Source: a virus. Taken from it: 34,546 nt of DNA. The notes beneath the pieces were generated by a model. The model searched no databases. It saw only the letters and a program-made list of their open reading frames with translations, and was not told the origin of the DNA. A program made the translations under genes and the position numbers. How positions within the stretch are numbered: the first letter of the stretch is position 1; the number at the start of each line of letters is the position of its first letter. Shown piece by piece: positions 30,798-34,546 of this stretch. The DNA is taken from the IMG/VR virus record IMGVR_UViG_3300032333_000201, positions 1 through 34,546 of that record. One strand, 5' to 3'.

Positions 30798-31310
30798 ATG
30801 GCACATAAGAAAGATTTACTGGAAAGCTTTGTCCCAGTTGTCCGTTACAACGGCCTAAAGACTGAAAAAGCAGCAACATTTGGCAGCACAGTCGCTGTTA
30901 CTGGTGTAGCGACATTTACCGCTTCCCCAGTATTCACAGCAGCACCGTCTGGCCCACAAGTGCGCACGGCAGTATCGCAAAGCGCACTAGTTGGTGCTAC
31001 CGTAGTACTGACTAGCGCTAACTCGGGTAGTGTATTGATCAACCGTTCGACAAGTGGCAGCCCATCATGGACGCTACCAACGAACGTCGCTGGTTTATAC
31101 TTTACCTTTGTCGTTGCAAACGTCACGGCTGGATTCACCGTTACTGGTGGTACTATCAAGGCTAAGACGAGCGCCACAGGTACGGCTATCAGCGGCACGA
31201 CTTTGACGAATACTCAGGGTACAGCGGTTGTCGGTGATACGATCACCCTTGTAGCAGATGGTACTAACTGGGTCGCAGTAGCTCAGTCTGGTATATTCGC
31301 AGCTAGCTAG
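30798..31310 (+). CDS. Head decoration or head-fibre protein
   Basis: 170 aa. The N-terminus (MAHKKDLLESFVPVVRYNGL) is followed by alternating A/V/T strands, as in short head-fibre or decoration proteins. No cysteines and no catalytic residues. Ribosome binding site AAGGAG. Last gene before the terminator at 31328. Confidence 0.6.
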   Translation: MAHKKDLLESFVPVVRYNGLKTEKAATFGSTVAVTGVATFTASPVFTAAPSGPQVRTAVSQSALVGATVVLTSANSGSVLINRSTSGSPSWTLPTNVAGLYFTFVVANVTAGFTVTGGTIKAKTSATGTAISGTTLTNTQGTAVVGDTITLVADGTNWVAVAQSGIFAAS

Positions 31311-31327
31311 TATATACTAGCAAGTGT

Positions 31328-31364
31328 AATATAGCCCTCACCTGGCGGGGGCTATATTATTTTT
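31328..31364 (+). terminator. Intrinsic terminator after capsid operon
   Basis: AATATAGCCC (31328-31337) pairs perfectly with GGGCTATATT (31349-31358), followed by ATTTTT. A palindrome CTAGTATATACTAG at 31307-31320 containing TATACT lies just upstream, so a promoter firing into this hairpin is also possible. The next gene has its own -10 right after. Confidence 0.85.
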
Positions 31365-31371
31365 GTATCTA

Positions 31372-31382
31372 TATGCTATACT
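31372..31382 (+). promoter_or_regulatory. Extended -10 with leaderless spacing
   Basis: TATGC-TATACT (TATACT 31377-31382), six bases, then ATG at 31389. There is no room for a ribosome binding site between the expected RNA start and the ATG. Confidence 0.65.
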
Positions 31383-31388
31383 AACACC

Positions 31389-31610
31389 ATGAATCTGCGC
31401 CAGAGAATTATCGCCAGACGCGATGAGTTGCAACCCTTATTCGATACAGCTTGCCTGAAAGAGGTTGAGGCGGCAAATGAAAAACTTAGGCTTCAGGGCG
31501 AGAATCGCCTTATTGAGCAATTATTAACAGAGGTGGGCGAACAGCCCGAGGAGAACAAATGGACGAGTACCAAGCCCCAGAAAAAGACCGAAGCATTCGA
31601 GAGCAGCTAA
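31389..31610 (+). CDS. Small helical protein, leaderless
   Basis: 73 aa, coiled-coil-like (LQPLFDTACLKEVEAANEKL). Begins six bases after the -10, so probably translated from a leaderless message. The end overlaps the next gene by 52 bases. Function unknown. Confidence 0.65.
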   Translation: MNLRQRIIARRDELQPLFDTACLKEVEAANEKLRLQGENRLIEQLLTEVGEQPEENKWTSTKPQKKTEAFESS

Positions 31611-32179
31611 ATAAACTCTTTAGTCGCTATCACTGGATAGGTGTCAAAAACCCACTCAACGAAGACTTCTCGTGGCCTGTGGCGCTAGAGGAAAATGAGA
31701 TACTGTCCATGAGTGGAGCAGACCCTATGGACGAGGGTCGTATGGCTCAAACTGGTGGCAGTACATTTCTACCTGGCGATAGTACATTAAAGCAACAGTC
31801 TAAAAGAATCGTTGTTACTATCAAGTCAGGCCAAACTCGTATGATCATCGGGGAAGCGGCATATGTTGTTGTACCTCGTATCTTTAACGCACTAGTGCGA
31901 AGTAAGTACGGCGCATCTAAGTCGGGATTAGCACGACTCCGCAATCCATCGACCCAAAAAGAGCTATTAAAAGAAATCGTAGTCGGCCCAGTCATCAATA
32001 ATGTCGGTGATGCTATCCAAACCTTTGTAAACAAAGAAATGGAAAAGATTGAGGGCTTTAGCGATGTACAGGTAAACAGTGATGAACCAAAACTAAAGGG
32101 GTTTAGCGATCCAGCAGTACTAGCTAAAGCTCAGGCGACTCGCAATGCAAGAAAAGCAGCTGAAGCTCAATCAGCTTAG
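31559..32179 (+). CDS. Head-region protein, unknown
   Basis: 206 aa. The N-terminal half contains WPVALEENEILSMSGADPM and a hydrophobic central segment (MIIGEAAYVVVPRIFNALV); the C-terminal half is helical and A/K-rich. It begins after GAGGAGAAC inside the upstream gene. The position between capsid and fibre genes suggests a head component. No family recognised. Confidence 0.6.
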   Translation: MDEYQAPEKDRSIREQLNKLFSRYHWIGVKNPLNEDFSWPVALEENEILSMSGADPMDEGRMAQTGGSTFLPGDSTLKQQSKRIVVTIKSGQTRMIIGEAAYVVVPRIFNALVRSKYGASKSGLARLRNPSTQKELLKEIVVGPVINNVGDAIQTFVNKEMEKIEGFSDVQVNSDEPKLKGFSDPAVLAKAQATRNARKAAEAQSA

Positions 32180-32372
32180 TGAACAGATACGAGAGCGGTC
32201 GGGCTATCTCAGACAGATAGAAGACCAGATTGAGGCGGTATCTGAGGCGGGGAACAATAGGTTGTTTAATCTTAACGGCGAGATCGACCAAGCTGAAAAA
32301 GAACTCGCCAACGTATTGCGTCGGTCATATGAGATTGACCAACAAAACCGAGCAAAATTAGTCGAAACGTAG
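32145..32372 (+). CDS. Small coiled-coil protein
   Basis: 75 aa, nearly all coiled-coil (LNQLSEQIRERSGYLRQIED and on). Overlaps the upstream gene by 35 bases; its stop lies inside the next promoter. Could be an assembly or trimerisation factor. Confidence 0.6.
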   Translation: MQEKQLKLNQLSEQIRERSGYLRQIEDQIEAVSEAGNNRLFNLNGEIDQAEKELANVLRRSYEIDQQNRAKLVET

Positions 32373-32413
32373 TATAATACAGGAAAAGGCCAGAGCTGAT
32401 TCGGTCTTTTTTT
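32371..32413 (+). promoter_or_regulatory. Late promoter with 5'-terminal stem-loop and U tract
   Basis: TAG-TATAAT (TATAAT 32373-32378; no TGn here). Six bases on, AAAGGCC (32385-32391) pairs with GGTCTTT (32403-32409) around AGAGCTGATTC, then T continues to 32413. Compared with the 3897 copy, the right arm has changed from GGCTTTT to GGTCTTT with the G-U pair moved, yet seven pairs remain. Confidence 0.7.
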
Positions 32414-32426
32414 GTAGGTAAAAAAT

Positions 32427-32945
32427 ATGTCAATAGTCGCACCGAATACCCCAAGCACAGCATGGATACGAGATAGTGGTGAGGTCATTACAACCACGAC
32501 AGATGTGCTGGTCGATGAGTCCGGTAACTTTTTTGTTGACGAATCGGGCAATAACTTGCTCGATAGCGTTTCGACAGACGGTTACTCACCTGAGACGAGC
32601 TGGAACGACGAATCTATGGGCGCTGTTATGTGGGCCGAGGCCCACGAACCTATCGCCGATTTACACAGTCGCACCACAGTTCAAGGCGACACACGCACAA
32701 CGGCACAGGGCGACACTAGAACGCTGTATGCCTCATCGGTCAATCGTTCACTCCCGCACACATGGAATGACGAAAACATCGAGAATACAATGTGGGCGAA
32801 TGCGTTTGAGGCTACGATGACTATCTACACAAGAACAACAGCTCAAGGAGCTACTCGCACCACCGCTCAAGGCGATACGCTAACCACACAAAGTTCCGAC
32901 GCGAATAGACAACCTTTAACGACATGGAGTGAGGACGAATACTAG
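32427..32945 (+). CDS. Repeat-containing virion protein
   Basis: 172 aa built from two similar halves. Each has a W-containing unit (SPETSWNDESMGAVMWAEA; LPHTWNDENIENTMWANA) followed by RTTxQGxTRTTAQGDT. The T/R/Q/G repeats look like a stalk or beta-solenoid strip. Located directly before a fibre gene. Exact function unknown. Confidence 0.55.
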   Translation: MSIVAPNTPSTAWIRDSGEVITTTTDVLVDESGNFFVDESGNNLLDSVSTDGYSPETSWNDESMGAVMWAEAHEPIADLHSRTTVQGDTRTTAQGDTRTLYASSVNRSLPHTWNDENIENTMWANAFEATMTIYTRTTAQGATRTTAQGDTLTTQSSDANRQPLTTWSEDEY

Positions 32946-32946
32946 C

Positions 32947-33738
32947 ATGGCAGACGTTACAATAACAGGACTAACCACACTCACCTCTATTGATAGGGCA
33001 GCAGACTATTTTGAGGTTGCTGACGCGTCCGATTCTGGTAATTCGTTTAAGACAACCGTTAATAACATGCTTAATGTTACCTCGCAACCTGTTGGGATTA
33101 ACGACTCACAAACATTGACAAACAAAACTATTACTACCCCGACACTTACTGTCAACGATGATTCATTTACTTTACAAGATAACTCGGACACCACTAAAAA
33201 GCTGCAGTTTCAACTTTCTGGCATAACTACCGCAACCACAAGAACACTAACCATACCAAACGTTTCCGATACGCTCGTAACGCTCACCGCTAGCCAGACG
33301 CTGACCAATAAAACGCTAACGAGTCCAACGATAACGAGCGCTACCATATCAAACCCGACATTGACTGTTGATACGGTTAGCGAGCATACTGCAGCGAACG
33401 GCGTAACAGTTGATGGTGTGTTGCTTAAAGATGCTGGCGTTACTGCCACAGGGAACCTAGCTGTCACCGGAACATCTACGCTAACTGGTGCGGTGTCAAC
33501 AGCCGGTACGGTAAGTGTTAGAACCGGTACAGCTACCCCTGCGGGAGGTGCGACTACTTCTGGCGTAAAATTTGGTACGACCACCAACTTTGGTATATTC
33601 TGGGGTTCTGGTGTCCCCACGCTTTCGGCCGCACAAGGTTCTATATATCTTAGGTCAGACGGCTCCTCTACTTCTACGAGACTTTACGTTAATACTACTG
33701 GGTCAACAACCTGGACTAACTTTACGAGTGCAGCATAA
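32947..33738 (+). CDS. Tail-fibre-like protein (paralog of 12217 gene)
   Basis: 263 aa from ATG 32947, preferred over 32929 because it lies after the upstream stop and gives MADVTITGLTTLTSIDRAAD. It shares N-terminus and shaft repeats (SQTLTNKTLTSPTI; SNPTLTVDTVSEHTAANGV) with the 12217 product, but its C-terminal head differs (GGATTSGVKFGTTTNFGIFW onward). It may be a second fibre, or a recombination partner of the other. Confidence 0.65.
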   Translation: MADVTITGLTTLTSIDRAADYFEVADASDSGNSFKTTVNNMLNVTSQPVGINDSQTLTNKTITTPTLTVNDDSFTLQDNSDTTKKLQFQLSGITTATTRTLTIPNVSDTLVTLTASQTLTNKTLTSPTITSATISNPTLTVDTVSEHTAANGVTVDGVLLKDAGVTATGNLAVTGTSTLTGAVSTAGTVSVRTGTATPAGGATTSGVKFGTTTNFGIFWGSGVPTLSAAQGSIYLRSDGSSTSTRLYVNTTGSTTWTNFTSAA

Positions 33739-33746
33739 GGATAGAT

Positions 33747-34546
33747 ATGATTCAAACATTTACACAACTCTACCAAGAAATCCAAAGCGGCACACAAAGC
33801 ACCAGTGCTAGTGAGCTTGTATTTATCAAACGTGACGCAAACGTCGCAACACAACGCTTTAAAAGTGTTATGCGTCGTCCGTGGTCACGCGTATCAAAGA
33901 AAGCTAATACAGTAGCTAGCCAACAGGATTATCAACTACCACGTAGCGTTTTGCGTCCCACCGGTGTAGATTATTTGTCTGGTAGCACTTATTATCCACT
34001 AAAGGAAATCGCGTCGGAACAAACTTGGAATGCGTTAAATGCTACCATCGGTGCTAGTATCGGTCAGCCTATGTTCTTTTTTCCTAAAGGCAAAGACGTT
34101 ATCTCTATTTTTCCAATCCCATCAACAGCAACCACAGAGGGACTCAAGGTATACTACGAGCCGAAACAACCGCGTATGATCAGTGATGACTATACGACTG
34201 GGACTATTACGGCAACACAAGGTAGCACGACGATCACCCATTCAGGTACAGGATTTACTGAGAGTATGGTTGGTCGGTATTTCTATGTTACTGACGGCAC
34301 TGATGGTAATGACTACCAGATTGTAGACTACACCGACTCAAGTAACCTTATACTGGAAAACTACTACGAGGGAACCAGTGGCGGTACTAAAGACTTTGTT
34401 ATAGGCGTAGTCCCTGACATTCCCGACGAGTATATCCCGTCAATATTGGACTATTGCTATGGCAGGTATTACATACGCAGGGGAGATACTAAACTAGGCA
34501 CTGATTTTCTAGGAATGTATCTGAGTGCGGTCGACGAGTGTAAAGA
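33747..34546 (+). CDS. Head-tail adaptor protein, N-terminal part (3' truncated by window edge)
   Basis: Starts MIQTFTQLYQEIQSGTQSTS after AAGGATAG. The helical and beta N-terminal part (PWSRVSKKANTVASQQDYQL; FFPKGKDVISIFPIPST) is typical of podovirus and siphovirus connector proteins. From KVYYEPKQPR onward it matches the left-edge gene with only two changes. The frame is open at the last base and would be completed by 403-496, giving 297 aa. Confidence 0.7.
   Translation, partial: MIQTFTQLYQEIQSGTQSTSASELVFIKRDANVATQRFKSVMRRPWSRVSKKANTVASQQDYQLPRSVLRPTGVDYLSGSTYYPLKEIASEQTWNALNATIGASIGQPMFFFPKGKDVISIFPIPSTATTEGLKVYYEPKQPRMISDDYTTGTITATQGSTTITHSGTGFTESMVGRYFYVTDGTDGNDYQIVDYTDSSNLILENYYEGTSGGTKDFVIGVVPDIPDEYIPSILDYCYGRYYIRRGDTKLGTDFLGMYLSAVDECK
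34146..34546. repeat. Divergent terminal repeat, right copy (partner 2-402)
   Basis: Aligns at a constant offset of 34,144 to the left end. It is identical in 34464-34546 and about 86% identical before that. The change is abrupt, at 34463/34464. Confidence 0.9.

Noticed and set aside
1-34546. Stop-codon reassignment (TGA or TAG recoded), as in some phages and Patescibacteria
   Set aside because: TAA, TAG and TGA all end genes with correct overlap structure; no gene needs readthrough except the one frameshift case.

Overview
The window is one almost complete genome unit of a short-tailed (podovirus-like) double-stranded DNA phage. It carries terminase small and large subunits, a P22-type portal, scaffold, HK97-type major capsid protein, head-tail adaptor, beta-rich tail proteins and two long ejection-type proteins. 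There is no tape-measure gene, integrase, repressor or recognisable DNA polymerase. TAA, TAG and TGA all end well-supported genes, so the standard code fits. Perfect GGAGGTGA ribosome binding sites show a host with a normal anti-Shine-Dalgarno. The host cannot be named from the sequence. CTAG is very frequent, which argues against an enterobacterial host; a Patescibacteria or Gram-positive host is only a guess. The gene at the right edge (33747-34546) and the partial gene at the left edge (2-496) are two versions of one adaptor gene. The map is therefore circular or terminally redundant, with a unit of about 34,144 bp.

Layout. 2-6689: adaptor end, beta-propeller tail protein, small tail proteins and two ejection-type proteins. 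6686-9314, minus strand: a five-gene chaperonin operon, groES-groEL plus three small unknown genes. 9321-9350: a symmetrical bidirectional promoter between the chaperonin operon and the fibre genes. 9398-13384: fibre or receptor-binding proteins. 13425-14997: lysis cassette (XhlA-like protein, amidase endolysin, holin). 15000-15994: small unknowns. 15995-16696: about 700 bp of non-coding, strongly structured DNA with two promoter-terminator small RNA units. 16697-18617: recombination operon (annealing protein, YqaJ-like exonuclease, SSB-like protein, zinc-knuckle HNH). 18636-19570: a promoter, a cloverleaf-like RNA leader, and a membrane-anchored lysozyme-like protein apparently made by programmed -1 frameshifting. 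19642-22981: tightly overlapped small early genes with another cloverleaf-like RNA inside. 23045-34546: packaging and head genes, then fibre genes leading back to the adaptor.

The most unusual signal is how messages begin. Nearly every promoter is an extended -10 (TGn-TATAAT-like), and the RNA starts with one of three 5' ends. Late genes (ejection, fibre, portal, capsid) start directly with a stem-loop containing GCCAGAGCU or an equivalent, followed by a U tract, so the promoter fires straight into a terminator-like hairpin. Early genes start with a different hairpin, AAATC-AAGTAGAAAG-GATTT, which includes the ribosome binding site. groES, terS and the 31389 gene have the -10 six bases before ATG and look leaderless. 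Together these suggest a post-initiation timing system based on 5' RNA ends.
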